A DNA stretch of 14,259 bases from an uncultured Opitutia bacterium (GTDB lineage Bacteria; Verrucomicrobiota; Verrucomicrobiia; Opitutales; Opitutaceae), in NCBI GenBank assembly GCA_937952235.1, contig CALFZM010000037.1, positions 1 to 14,259 on the forward strand, in the 5' to 3' direction. The notes beneath the pieces are model-generated. The model was not told where the DNA came from. It did no database searches and was given only the letters and a program-made list of their open reading frames with translations. Both the position numbers and the translations under genes were made by a program. The number at the start of each line of letters is the position of its first letter. The stretch's first letter is position 1. This document shows, one piece after another, positions 1 to 6,937 of the stretch.

Positions 1-1325
1 CCGGGAGGCAGCGCCGGCAGCGGCTCGTGCCCCTGGCCGGCCGCCCCGGCCTCGTCGAGCGCCGTCACGCGGGTCGTGTCGGTCACGCGTTTGATGAACA
101 ATCCCGCCGCGAGGACCATGCCGACCTCCACCGCGATGGTGAGGTCGAAGACCACCGTGAGCACGAACGTCACCAGGAAAACCGCGGCGTCGCTCCGGCT
201 GTGGCGGTGCAGCAGGCGAAACTCCGTCCAGTCACCCATCTTCGCGGCGACTGCGAGCAGGACCGCCGCCAGCACGGTGAGCGGGATGAACTTCGCCGCC
301 GGCGCCGCCGCCAGCACGACCGCCAGCAGCACGCCGGCGTGCACCATGCCGGCCACGGGAGTCGCGGCGCCGTGCCGGACATTGGTGGCCGTGCGGGCGA
401 TCACTCCGGTCACGGGGATGCCGCCGAAGAACGGCACGACGACGTTCGCCACGCCCTGCGCCATCAGTTCCTGGTTCGAATCGTGCCGGTCGTCGATCAT
501 CGCATCGGCCACCACCGCCGACAGCAGCGACTCGATCGCGCCGAGCAGCGTGATCGCCAGCGCCGGGCGGATCAGCTCCCCGATCCGGTGGAGATCGAAC
601 GCAGGCGGTTGAAACTCGGGCAGCCCGCGTGGAATCGCGTCCGCGCCGAAGCGCGAGCCGATGGTCTCGACCGGCAGGTGCCAGAGTTGCACGGCCGCCG
701 TGCCCGCCACCACCGCGACCAGCGTGCCCGGCACCACGCGGGCCCACCGCGCCGGCCAGAAGAGGATCACGAGCAGCGCCGCCAGCCCCACCGTCACGGT
801 GGCGCCGCCAACGGTGGGGAGCGCGCGGCCCAGCGCCGCGACGCGCGCGAAGAACTCGGCCGGCGGGGCCTTCACCGCCAGCCCGAGGAAGTCGCCCACC
901 TGCGACAGCATGATCGTGATCGCGATGCCGCAGGTGAAGCCGGTCGTCACGGGATGAGGGATGAACTTGATCAGCGATCCCAGCCGCGCCGCCCCCAGCA
1001 GGAACAGCATCGCCCCCGCCATCACGGTGCAGACCATCAGCCCGGACAATCCGTGTTCCTGCACGATCGCATACACCAGCCCCACGAAGGCGCCCGCCGG
1101 CCCGCCGATCTGCACGCGCGAGCCCCCGAGCGCCGAAATCAGGAACCCGCCGATGATCGCCGTGTAGAGCCCGGCGCCGGGCGATACGCCCGAGGCGATG
1201 CCCAACCCGATCGCCAGCGGGAGGGCCACGATGCCCACCGACACGCCGGCGAAGAGGTCGTGCTGGCAGCGCTGCCGGTCGTAGCCGCGGACCGCTTCCC
1301 ACCACTTCGGCCGAAACGCGATCAT
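1..1325 (-). CDS. SulP-family inorganic anion permease, 3'-truncated by the window edge
   Basis: This is a multi-pass inner-membrane transporter of the SulP (SLC26-like) family. Members move sulfate, bicarbonate, or dicarboxylates; the substrate here cannot be read from sequence. Reading leftward from ATG at 1325, 441 codons are open to the edge. Family signatures are clear: an N-terminal DLFAGVSVGIVALPLAIGLG segment (residues 23-42), the QIGGPAGAF motif (72-80), IPHPVTTGFT (122-131), LGAIESLLSAVVAD (261-274), HDSNQELMAQGVAN (281-294) and GGIPVTGVIARTATN (301-315). After the last membrane segment the chain enters a linker, so the cytoplasmic STAS domain usual for the family would lie beyond the edge. 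The start is supported by an AAAGGA Shine-Dalgarno about six bases upstream. It is divergent from the next gene across 104 bases. Family assignment is very secure. Confidence 0.93.
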   Translation of the reverse strand, partial: MIAFRPKWWEAVRGYDRQRCQHDLFAGVSVGIVALPLAIGLGIASGVSPGAGLYTAIIGGFLISALGGSRVQIGGPAGAFVGLVYAIVQEHGLSGLMVCTVMAGAMLFLLGAARLGSLIKFIPHPVTTGFTCGIAITIMLSQVGDFLGLAVKAPPAEFFARVAALGRALPTVGGATVTVGLAALLVILFWPARWARVVPGTLVAVVAGTAAVQLWHLPVETIGSRFGADAIPRGLPEFQPPAFDLHRIGELIRPALAITLLGAIESLLSAVVADAMIDDRHDSNQELMAQGVANVVVPFFGGIPVTGVIARTATNVRHGAATPVAGMVHAGVLLAVVLAAAPAAKFIPLTVLAAVLLAVAAKMGDWTEFRLLHRHSRSDAAVFLVTFVLTVVFDLTIAVEVGMVLAAGLFIKRVTDTTRVTALDEAGAAGQGHEPLPALPP

Positions 1326-1330
1326 GACCG

Positions 1331-1338
1331 TCCTTTCC
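1331..1338 (-). promoter_or_regulatory. Shine-Dalgarno site of the SulP gene
   Basis: On the minus strand GGAAAGGA lies about 5-6 bases before the ATG at 1325. It fixes the start of the transporter and is one of only two convincing ribosome-binding sites in the window; most other starts here lack a purine-rich leader. Confidence 0.6.
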
Positions 1339-1429
1339 GCCCGGCCGCCGGCCTGCTGTCAACCGTTCGTCACCGGCCCGGCCCAGCTCATGCTGGACGC
1401 CTCCCGCCGCGCTGGCACGCTCCATCCGC

Positions 1430-3100
1430 TTGAACTGGCTGCTCGACCTGCTTCGACACGACTCGGTCGCCCACTCGATCGCCGCCCTCGGCGTGGTGAT
1501 CGCGGGCGGGCTCGCGCTCGGCCACGTGCGCGTCGCCGGCGTCAGCCTCGGCGTGGCCGGCGTCCTTTTCGCCGGCCTGCTCGCGGCCCACCTGGGGCTC
1601 CAGGTCAACGCGACCGTGCTCGAGTTCACCCGCGAGCTCGGCCTGGTCTTCTTCGTCTTCACCATCGGCCTGCAGGTCGGCCCCGGCTTCTTCGCGTCGC
1701 TCCGACGCCAGGGCTTAGCGCTCAATCTGATGGCAGCGGCGGTCGTGCTGCTCGGCGCCGGGCTGACCCTCCTGCTCGCCCGGCTCGCCGGCGTGCCGCT
1801 GCCGGCCGCCGTGGGCGTGTTTGCGGGTGCGACGACCAATACGCCCAGCCTCGCGGCCGCCGGCCAGGCGCTGCGGCAGTTGCCGGACGTCGCCGACGCC
1901 ACGCTCCGGCTGCCGGACGTGGCCTACGCGATCACGTATCCCTTCGGCATCGTCGGCACCATCCTCGCCATGCTCGCGGTGCGCCGGCTCTTCCGGGTCG
2001 ACCTCGAAGCCGAGAAGCGCGCGCTGCGGGCCGACCACGCCGCCGCGCAGCGGCCGATCGAGACGCTCGCGCTGCGCGTCACCAATCCCAACCTCGCCGG
2101 CATTCCCATCGGCCGGATTCCCGCGCTGCGCGAGAACGAGGTCGTGGTCTCCCGCCTCGCCCGCGGCGGCACGGTGCGCGTGGCCGGTCCGGACGTCCGG
2201 CTCGAGCCCGGCGACGACCTCCTCCTGGTCGGTTCCGCCGGCGGGCTCGCCGCCCTGCGACTCGTGATCGGCGAACCCAGCCCGACGGACTTCCGCACCA
2301 CGCCGGGAAACGTCGACGTCCGGCGCGTGCTCGTGACCAACCGTTCCGCCCTCGGCCGCTCGATCGAGGAACTCGACCTCGCCCGCCGCCTCGGGGTCAA
2401 TGTCACGCGCATCGCGCGCGGCGACCAGCAGTTCACCCCGACCTCCTCGCTGCGCCTCCAGTTCGCGGATACGCTGACGCTCGTCGGACCCGAGGGCCAG
2501 CTCGCCCCGGCCGAGGCCCTGCTCGGCAATTCGCCGAAGGAGCTCAACCAGCCCAACCTCGTCGCGCTCTTCGTCGGCATCGTGCTCGGCATCCTCCTCG
2601 GCACGCTGCCCGTGTTCGTGCCCGGCCTGCCCGCGCCGGTGAAGCTCGGCCTCGCCGGCGGCCCGCTCATCGTCGCCCTCCTGCTCGGCCGGCTCGGCCA
2701 CTGGGGGCCGCTCGTCTGGTACATGCCGCCCAACGCGAACTACATGCTGCGCGAGATCGGCATCGCCCTTTTTCTCGCCGCGGTCGGCCTCAAGTCCGGC
2801 CACGCCTTCTGGCCGCTGCTGGCCGAGGGTCCCGGGCTCGCCTGGCTGGCCCTGGGCGCCGCGGTTACCCTCGTCCCGCTGCTCGCCGTGGCGCTCGCGG
2901 CGCGGTTGATCTGGCGGATCAACTACGTGCGCCTCTGCGGCGTGCTCGCGGGCAGCATGACCGACCCGCCCGCCCTCGCCTTCGCCGGCACGCTTTCCGG
3001 CAGCGAGGACGTCGCGATCGCATACGTGACCGTGTATCCGCTCACCATGCTGCTGCGGGTCTTTGCAGCCCAGGCCATGGTGCTTCTCCTGCTTTCGTGA
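1430..3100 (+). CDS. YidE/AspT-type putative transporter with two internal RCK_C domains
   Basis: This 556-residue inner-membrane protein has the architecture of the AspT/YidE/YbjL family: a hydrophobic N-terminal half (about 1-185), two consecutive RCK_C (TrkA-C) domains (about 210-285 and 290-370), then a hydrophobic C-terminal half (about 375-556). Each membrane half carries a matching motif, GATTNTPSL (about 133-141) and GSMTDPPALAFA (about 508-519), as expected for a duplicated transport unit. Its length is close to E. coli YidE. AspT itself is an aspartate:alanine antiporter, but most relatives have no known substrate, so none is assigned. The start is taken as TTG because the encoded MNWLLDLL opening resembles family N termini and no in-frame ATG is nearby; there is no visible Shine-Dalgarno. 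The gene lies 94 bases upstream of nrfH on the same strand and could share its transcript. Confidence 0.88.
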   Translation: MNWLLDLLRHDSVAHSIAALGVVIAGGLALGHVRVAGVSLGVAGVLFAGLLAAHLGLQVNATVLEFTRELGLVFFVFTIGLQVGPGFFASLRRQGLALNLMAAAVVLLGAGLTLLLARLAGVPLPAAVGVFAGATTNTPSLAAAGQALRQLPDVADATLRLPDVAYAITYPFGIVGTILAMLAVRRLFRVDLEAEKRALRADHAAAQRPIETLALRVTNPNLAGIPIGRIPALRENEVVVSRLARGGTVRVAGPDVRLEPGDDLLLVGSAGGLAALRLVIGEPSPTDFRTTPGNVDVRRVLVTNRSALGRSIEELDLARRLGVNVTRIARGDQQFTPTSSLRLQFADTLTLVGPEGQLAPAEALLGNSPKELNQPNLVALFVGIVLGILLGTLPVFVPGLPAPVKLGLAGGPLIVALLLGRLGHWGPLVWYMPPNANYMLREIGIALFLAAVGLKSGHAFWPLLAEGPGLAWLALGAAVTLVPLLAVALAARLIWRINYVRLCGVLAGSMTDPPALAFAGTLSGSEDVAIAYVTVYPLTMLLRVFAAQAMVLLLLS

Positions 3101-3194
3101 GCAGGGAGGGGCCCGCTCCGGCGTATCGGGATTTTCACCACATTGGCGGTTGGGCTCGACGCCGCCGCGCGTGGCGTTTTCGCTGCCGCGTCGC

Positions 3195-3671
3195 GTGAAA
3201 ACCCCCGCGTCCCGCGCCTACGTCCTCCTGCTGCTCGGCCTCGCCTCGGCGCTCGGCATTTTCGCCGGTGCCGGGTCGTACACCTTCTACTATGCCGAGG
3301 GCCTGTCGTATTTCTCCAACGACCCGAAAGCGTGCGTGAACTGCCACATCATGCGCGAGCAGTACGACGGCTGGCTCAAGTCGCCGCACCACGCGGTCGC
3401 GACGTGCAACGACTGCCACACCCCGCCGGACTTCCTCGGCAAGTATCTCTCGAAGGCGGAGAACGGCTACTGGCACTCGAAGGGATTCACCCTGCAGGAT
3501 TTTCACGAGCCGATCATGATCCGGCCGCACAACGTGGCCGTGCTGCAGCGCAACTGCGTCGCCTGCCACCGGGAGATCGTCGCGGAGATCAACACCCATG
3601 CCGGCAACCGCCGGGAGATGCTCGACTGCATGAGCTGCCATCGGGACGTCGGCCACGGTCCGGTGAAGTAA
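3195..3671 (+). CDS. nrfH: NrfH, membrane-anchored tetraheme quinol dehydrogenase of nitrite reductase
   Basis: A 158-residue NapC/NirT-family cytochrome c that takes electrons from menaquinol and passes them to NrfA on the periplasmic face. An N-terminal hydrophobic segment (about 9-28) acts as an uncleaved anchor. Four CXXCH heme sites follow: CVNCH (47-51), CNDCH (71-75), CVACH (121-125) and CMSCH (145-149). The first is followed by I-M, giving the CXXCHxM pattern that in NrfH supplies a methionine ligand (M53) to heme 1. The length fits NrfH (about 150-180 residues) rather than the larger NapC. GTG at 3195 is chosen because it places the basic residues and hydrophobic anchor at the N terminus. 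The frame is open further upstream to a TTG at 3063, but that would overlap the preceding gene and add a non-conserved arginine-rich leader. nrfA starts 15 bases downstream, so the pair is surely one operon. Confidence 0.93.
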   Translation: MKTPASRAYVLLLLGLASALGIFAGAGSYTFYYAEGLSYFSNDPKACVNCHIMREQYDGWLKSPHHAVATCNDCHTPPDFLGKYLSKAENGYWHSKGFTLQDFHEPIMIRPHNVAVLQRNCVACHREIVAEINTHAGNRREMLDCMSCHRDVGHGPVK

Positions 3672-3686
3672 CCCCGTTTACGCGTC

Positions 3687-5129
3687 ATGACCACCACCCC
3701 GCGCTCCCGCCTGCCGCTCCGTCGCGGCCTCGCCCTCTGGGTCTACGTCGCCGTCCTCGCCGGCGTCGCCGTCGCCACCGTGCTCGTGCTGCTGCTCTAT
3801 CAGAACATCATCGAGCGGAAAGCCGAGGCCACGCAGCACGTCTTCCGCGTGGTCGAGGTCGACGACCGCACGACCGACCCGGTGCTCTGGGGCAAGAACT
3901 ACCCCCGGCAGTACGACAGCTATCGCCGGACCGTCGACGTCACGGAGACGAAGTACGGCGGGAGCGAGGCGTTCCAGCATCTCGACCGCGATCCGGTGTG
4001 GCGCACGATCTTCAACGGATACGCGTTCGCGGTCGATTACCGCGAGGAGCGCGGTCACGCCTACATGCTCAGCGACCAGCGCGAGACCGAGCGCGTGCAC
4101 CGTTTCAAGCAGCCCGGCGCGTGCCTGCAATGTCACTCGTCCGTGATCCCGACGTACATCGAGGCCGGCCTCAAGGCCGGCGCCCCGGCCGGGCCCGAGC
4201 ACCGCGAAGCGCAGATCCAGAAGGGCTTCGAGGAGATCTGCCGCCTGCCGTTCACCGAGGCGGAGAAACTCGTGCAGCATCCCGTGTCGTGCATCGACTG
4301 CCACGACGCCGGGACGATGAACCTGCGCGTCTCCCGCCCCGCGTTCCTCAATGGCATTCGCGCCCTGGCCCGCTCCGAGTTTCCCACGCCCCACCTGCCG
4401 AGCATCGAGCGCTGGCGCCGCGAGGGCCGACAGGGAGCGTACGATCCCAACACGGAGGCCACGCGCCAGGAGATGCGCTCGCTGGTCTGCGCCCAGTGCC
4501 ACAACGAGTATTACTTCAAGGGCGAGGGCAAGCGGGTCACCCACCCCTGGGACCACGGGCTGCGCGTCGAGCAGATCGAGTCCTACTATGACCAGGCGGG
4601 CTACGGCGACTGGACTCACCAGGACACCGGCGCCGCCGTGCTGAAGGCGCAGCATCCGGAGTTCGAACTCTGGAGCCAGGGCATCCACGCGCGCAGCGGC
4701 GTCTCATGCTCCGATTGCCACATGCCCTACCAACGCGAAGGCGCGATCAAGGTGAGCAACCACCACGTGCGCTCGCCGCTGCTCAACATCGCCGCCGCGT
4801 GCCAGTCGTGCCATCGCATTCCCGAGACGGAGCTCAAGGCGCGCGTGGAGCTGGTGCAGGACCGCAACCGCGCGCTGCTGAACCGCGGCCAGGACGCGCT
4901 GGTGGCGCTGATCAGCGGACTGGCCGCCGCACGCCAGGCGGGCGCCTCGGACGCAGCCCTCCAAACCGCGCGCGCCCTGCAGCGGAAGGCGCAGTGGCGG
5001 CTCGATTTCGTCTACGCCGAAAACTCGATGGGTTTCCACGCCCCCCAGGAAGCCGGACGCATCCTCGCGGAAGCGATCGATTACGCCCGCCAGGGCCAGC
5101 TCGCCCTGCCCAAGGAGACGGCGCGCTGA
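3687..5129 (+). CDS. nrfA: NrfA, pentaheme ammonia-forming cytochrome c nitrite reductase (CXXCH type)
   Basis: NrfA reduces nitrite to ammonium with six electrons in the periplasm, here supplied by the adjacent NrfH. The 480-residue protein has five heme sites: CLQCH (146-150), CIDCH (202-206), CAQCH (268-272), CSDCH (341-345) and CQSCH (372-376). Active-site residues match E. coli NrfA by local alignment: Arg in SDQRETER (R132), E274-Y275 in CHNEYYF, and the KAQH motif (K320, Q322, H323) that provides calcium ligands and the catalytic histidine. A late GFHAPQEA helix holds another conserved histidine (H451). The catalytic heme site, usually CXXCK, is CXXCH here. The N terminus has a long hydrophobic stretch (about 15-38) without an obvious signal-peptidase site, so it may remain anchored. 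The ATG start lies 15 bases after nrfH. A hairpin follows the gene. Confidence 0.96.
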   Translation: MTTTPRSRLPLRRGLALWVYVAVLAGVAVATVLVLLLYQNIIERKAEATQHVFRVVEVDDRTTDPVLWGKNYPRQYDSYRRTVDVTETKYGGSEAFQHLDRDPVWRTIFNGYAFAVDYREERGHAYMLSDQRETERVHRFKQPGACLQCHSSVIPTYIEAGLKAGAPAGPEHREAQIQKGFEEICRLPFTEAEKLVQHPVSCIDCHDAGTMNLRVSRPAFLNGIRALARSEFPTPHLPSIERWRREGRQGAYDPNTEATRQEMRSLVCAQCHNEYYFKGEGKRVTHPWDHGLRVEQIESYYDQAGYGDWTHQDTGAAVLKAQHPEFELWSQGIHARSGVSCSDCHMPYQREGAIKVSNHHVRSPLLNIAAACQSCHRIPETELKARVELVQDRNRALLNRGQDALVALISGLAAARQAGASDAALQTARALQRKAQWRLDFVYAENSMGFHAPQEAGRILAEAIDYARQGQLALPKETAR

Positions 5130-5192
5130 GCGAGCCGGAAGTCGCGGCGTCGGCTCCGACCGATGGCAGCGATATTGCTTCGGAAGCCGCCG

Positions 5193-5220
5193 CTCCGTCG
5201 GCGCCGCGGCTGCGACGGAG
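5193..5220. terminator. Hairpin between convergent nrfA and hemN, possible bidirectional terminator
   Basis: CTCCGTCG (5193-5200) and CGACGGAG (5213-5220) are perfect 8-base inverted repeats around a GC-rich 12-base loop that is itself partly palindromic. The hairpin lies 63 bases after the nrfA stop and 27 bases after the hemN stop on the other strand, where a shared terminator is expected. There is no T-tract on either side, so intrinsic termination is not certain. Confidence 0.45.
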
Positions 5221-5247
5221 GACACTCTCCGCGGGCGCGCAGTCCCT

Positions 5248-6654
5248 TCAAATCGTCCGCGAATGCTGCAATGCACCCGGCGCCAGCGTGCCGTCGAAGC
5301 GCATCGCGATCACGCGCAGCAGCGGGATGCCCGCGGGCGTGACCTCGACGCCGGTCGCCGTCGCCCGCACGATCCCGTCCGCGGCGAGGTCGGCCAGGCC
5401 TGCCAGCTCCGCGGCGTAGGTTCGCGCGAAATCCACGCCAATCTCGCGCGAGAGCGCCGGGAAATCGAGCCGCCGGTCGCACATCAGCCGCATGATGATC
5501 GTGCGGCGGCGGCTATCCTCCACGCCGAGGCGCAGCCCGCGTTCGACCGGGAGCCGGCCTTCGTCGAGCGCGCCTCTCCACTCCGCGACCGTCTTCAGGT
5601 TCTGGCGGTAAGTGTCGGGGGTATTCGAAATCGAAGAAATGCCGAAGCCATACAACGAGGCGCCGGCCTGCGTGCTGTAACCCTGAAAATTCCGGTGCAA
5701 GGTCCCCGCCCGCTGCGCCAGGGCGAGCGAGTCGTCCCGCCGCGCGAAGTGGTCGAGCCCGATGTCCACGAAGCCGGCGGACGTCAGCCGGTCGTGCGCC
5801 ACCGCGAACATCGCGAGCTTCTCCTCCGCGCCGGGCAGTTGCTCCCGGTCCTCGAAGATCTTCTGCGCCGGCTTGATCCACGGCACGTGCGCGTAGCTGA
5901 ACACCGACAGCCGGTCCGGCCCGAGCCCGAGCACGTCGTCGATCGTGCGCGCGAAACTGATCCGGGTCTGCAGCGGAAGCCCGAAGATCAGGTCGACGTT
6001 GATCGAGCCGAAGCCATGCGCGCGGAGCCAGTCGAACGCCTGGGCATTCACCGCCTGCGGCTGGAAACGATGGATCGCGAGCTGCACGCGCGGGTCGGTG
6101 TCCTGGACGCCGAGCGAGGCGCGGTTGGCGCCGATCTCCCGCAGCGCCGCCACGTGATCCTCCGTGAGCCGGCGCGGATCGATCTCGACGCTGAACTCGC
6201 AGTCCTCCGCCCGCTCCGGAAACGTCTCCCGGATCAAGGCGCCCAGACGCCGCAACTCGTCGGGCGGAAAGAAGGTCGGTGTGCCGCCGCCGAAGTGAAT
6301 CTGCGAGACCGGCCGGCGACGGTCCATCCGCGCCGCCGTCAGCTTCACTTCGCGCACCAGATCGTCGAGGTACTCCCCAGCCGACTCGCGCCGGAGGGTG
6401 ATGACGGTGTTGCAGCCGCAGAACCAGCAGCGCGTCTCGCAGAACGGCAGGTGAAAGTACAACGAGAGCGGCGCCGTCGGATCTGCGTTGTCCGCCGCAA
6501 TCGCATCCTCCAGCCCCAGGCCGGCCCACTCGGCGGTAAACTTCGTCGCCGGCGGGTACGACGTGTAGCGCGGACCCGGGATCGAGTACTTGCGGATCAG
6601 GTCCAGGTCCAGGGGCCCGGTCACGGGTGAAAGGTTGTCAGTCGGCAGGATCAT
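5248..6654 (-). CDS. hemN: Oxygen-independent coproporphyrinogen III oxidase
   Basis: HemN is a cytoplasmic radical-SAM enzyme that converts coproporphyrinogen III to protoporphyrinogen IX without oxygen, a late step of heme synthesis. The 468-residue protein has the usual length. The HemN-specific iron-sulfur motif CX3CX2CXC is intact as CETRCWFCGC (C72, C76, C79, C81), whose fourth cysteine separates true HemN from HemW-like proteins that bind heme. The N terminus has the PGPRYTSYPPATKF substrate-binding tract (27-40), and GGGTPT lies at 122-127. Later segments GANRASLGVQD, NVDLIFGLP and YGFGISSIS are standard, and a C-terminal HemN domain ends in RVIAMRFDG. The gene is convergent with nrfA, which fits heme supply for the nine hemes of NrfHA under anoxia, although co-regulation is inferred. 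No clear Shine-Dalgarno or FNR-type TTGAT-N4-ATCAA box was seen upstream. Confidence 0.95.
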   Translation of the reverse strand: MILPTDNLSPVTGPLDLDLIRKYSIPGPRYTSYPPATKFTAEWAGLGLEDAIAADNADPTAPLSLYFHLPFCETRCWFCGCNTVITLRRESAGEYLDDLVREVKLTAARMDRRRPVSQIHFGGGTPTFFPPDELRRLGALIRETFPERAEDCEFSVEIDPRRLTEDHVAALREIGANRASLGVQDTDPRVQLAIHRFQPQAVNAQAFDWLRAHGFGSINVDLIFGLPLQTRISFARTIDDVLGLGPDRLSVFSYAHVPWIKPAQKIFEDREQLPGAEEKLAMFAVAHDRLTSAGFVDIGLDHFARRDDSLALAQRAGTLHRNFQGYSTQAGASLYGFGISSISNTPDTYRQNLKTVAEWRGALDEGRLPVERGLRLGVEDSRRRTIIMRLMCDRRLDFPALSREIGVDFARTYAAELAGLADLAADGIVRATATGVEVTPAGIPLLRVIAMRFDGTLAPGALQHSRTI

Positions 6655-6779
6655 GGCGACAGGTGGGAGGCCGTCATCCTCTCACGCCCGGGTCCGACCC
6701 GCTGCGCCCCCCTTGCGCGAGACTGTGCAGATTTTGCTCGAACCCGAAGCCGGTTTTCAGGGAGGCGCCGGAGCCGGAA

Positions 6780-6795
6780 CCGCGGCAGGCCGCGG
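6780..6795. repeat. Short inverted repeat with 7-base arms
   Basis: CCGCGGC (6780-6786) and GCCGCGG (6789-6795) are perfect inverted repeats separated by two bases. It is the innermost of a cluster of three such structures. In a genome this GC-rich a repeat of this size can arise by chance, so it is only weakly supported as functional. Confidence 0.35.
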
Positions 6796-6805
6796 GAGGA
6801 TGCCC

Positions 6806-6847
6806 CACCCTTCCGTTCTCCCATGAGAACGACCGTACGGAAGGGTG
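6806..6847. repeat. Inverted repeat with 11-base arms and a nested small stem
   Basis: CACCCTTCCGT (6806-6816) is perfectly complementary to ACGGAAGGGTG (6837-6847). Inside the 20-base spacer a further stem TCTC/GAGA closes on the loop CCAT (6821-6824). The arms are mixed in composition rather than plain GC runs, so chance is a less likely explanation. It lies about 150 bases upstream of the hemN start. It could be a dispersed palindromic repeat, a processing site or a regulatory structure. Confidence 0.55.
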
Positions 6848-6891
6848 AGCGGCATGGCCTCACGCCGCTGCGGTCCATTCTGTCGCACGTC

Positions 6892-6913
6892 AGCCGCCTG
6901 GGGACAGGCGGCT
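6892..6913 (-). terminator. Perfect 9-base stem with four-base loop, downstream of the Rid-like gene
   Basis: AGCCGCCTG (6892-6900) pairs fully with CAGGCGGCT (6905-6913) around the loop GGGA. Relative to the minus-strand gene ending at 6938 it begins 24 bases after the stop codon, a typical terminator position. No U-tract follows, so it may instead be a REP-like palindromic element or an mRNA 3'-end stabiliser. Confidence 0.45.
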
Positions 6914-6937
6914 CCACCTCAACTGCAGCGGCCCGGC

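Larger units (their letters stand above)
6655..6937. other. Non-coding stretch between two minus-strand genes, rich in inverted repeats
   Basis: No gene is supported in this 283-base gap; the short frames crossing it are low-complexity and start without a ribosome-binding site. It contains three inverted repeats (6780-6795, 6806-6847 and 6892-6913) listed separately. The hemN promoter should lie in its left part, but no convincing -35/-10 pair could be picked in this GC-rich context. Confidence 0.55.

Noticed and set aside
1334..1362. Possible minus-strand promoter with a perfect TTGACA (1357-1362)
   Set aside because: At 17-base spacing the -10 position reads CGGAAA and coincides with the Shine-Dalgarno of the SulP gene, so a promoter here is unlikely.
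232..1902. 556-codon minus-strand open frame over the SulP region
   Set aside because: It is in a different frame from the SulP protein. The true frame, starting at 1325 and open to the window edge, carries all family motifs.
3063..3194. Upstream extension of NrfH from a TTG start
   Set aside because: It would overlap the preceding gene and put an arginine-rich non-conserved leader before the membrane anchor. GTG at 3195 gives the normal NrfH length and layout.
1324..3198. 624-codon plus-strand open frame
   Set aside because: It overlaps the YidE/AspT-type gene in another frame. The product is extremely arginine- and proline-rich with no domain, so it is a shadow frame.
6651..6677. Eight-codon leader frame (MTASHLSP) overlapping the hemN start as ATGA
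   Set aside because: The purine-rich GAGAGG is directly against its ATG with no spacer, and nothing suggests attenuation. It is too short to support.
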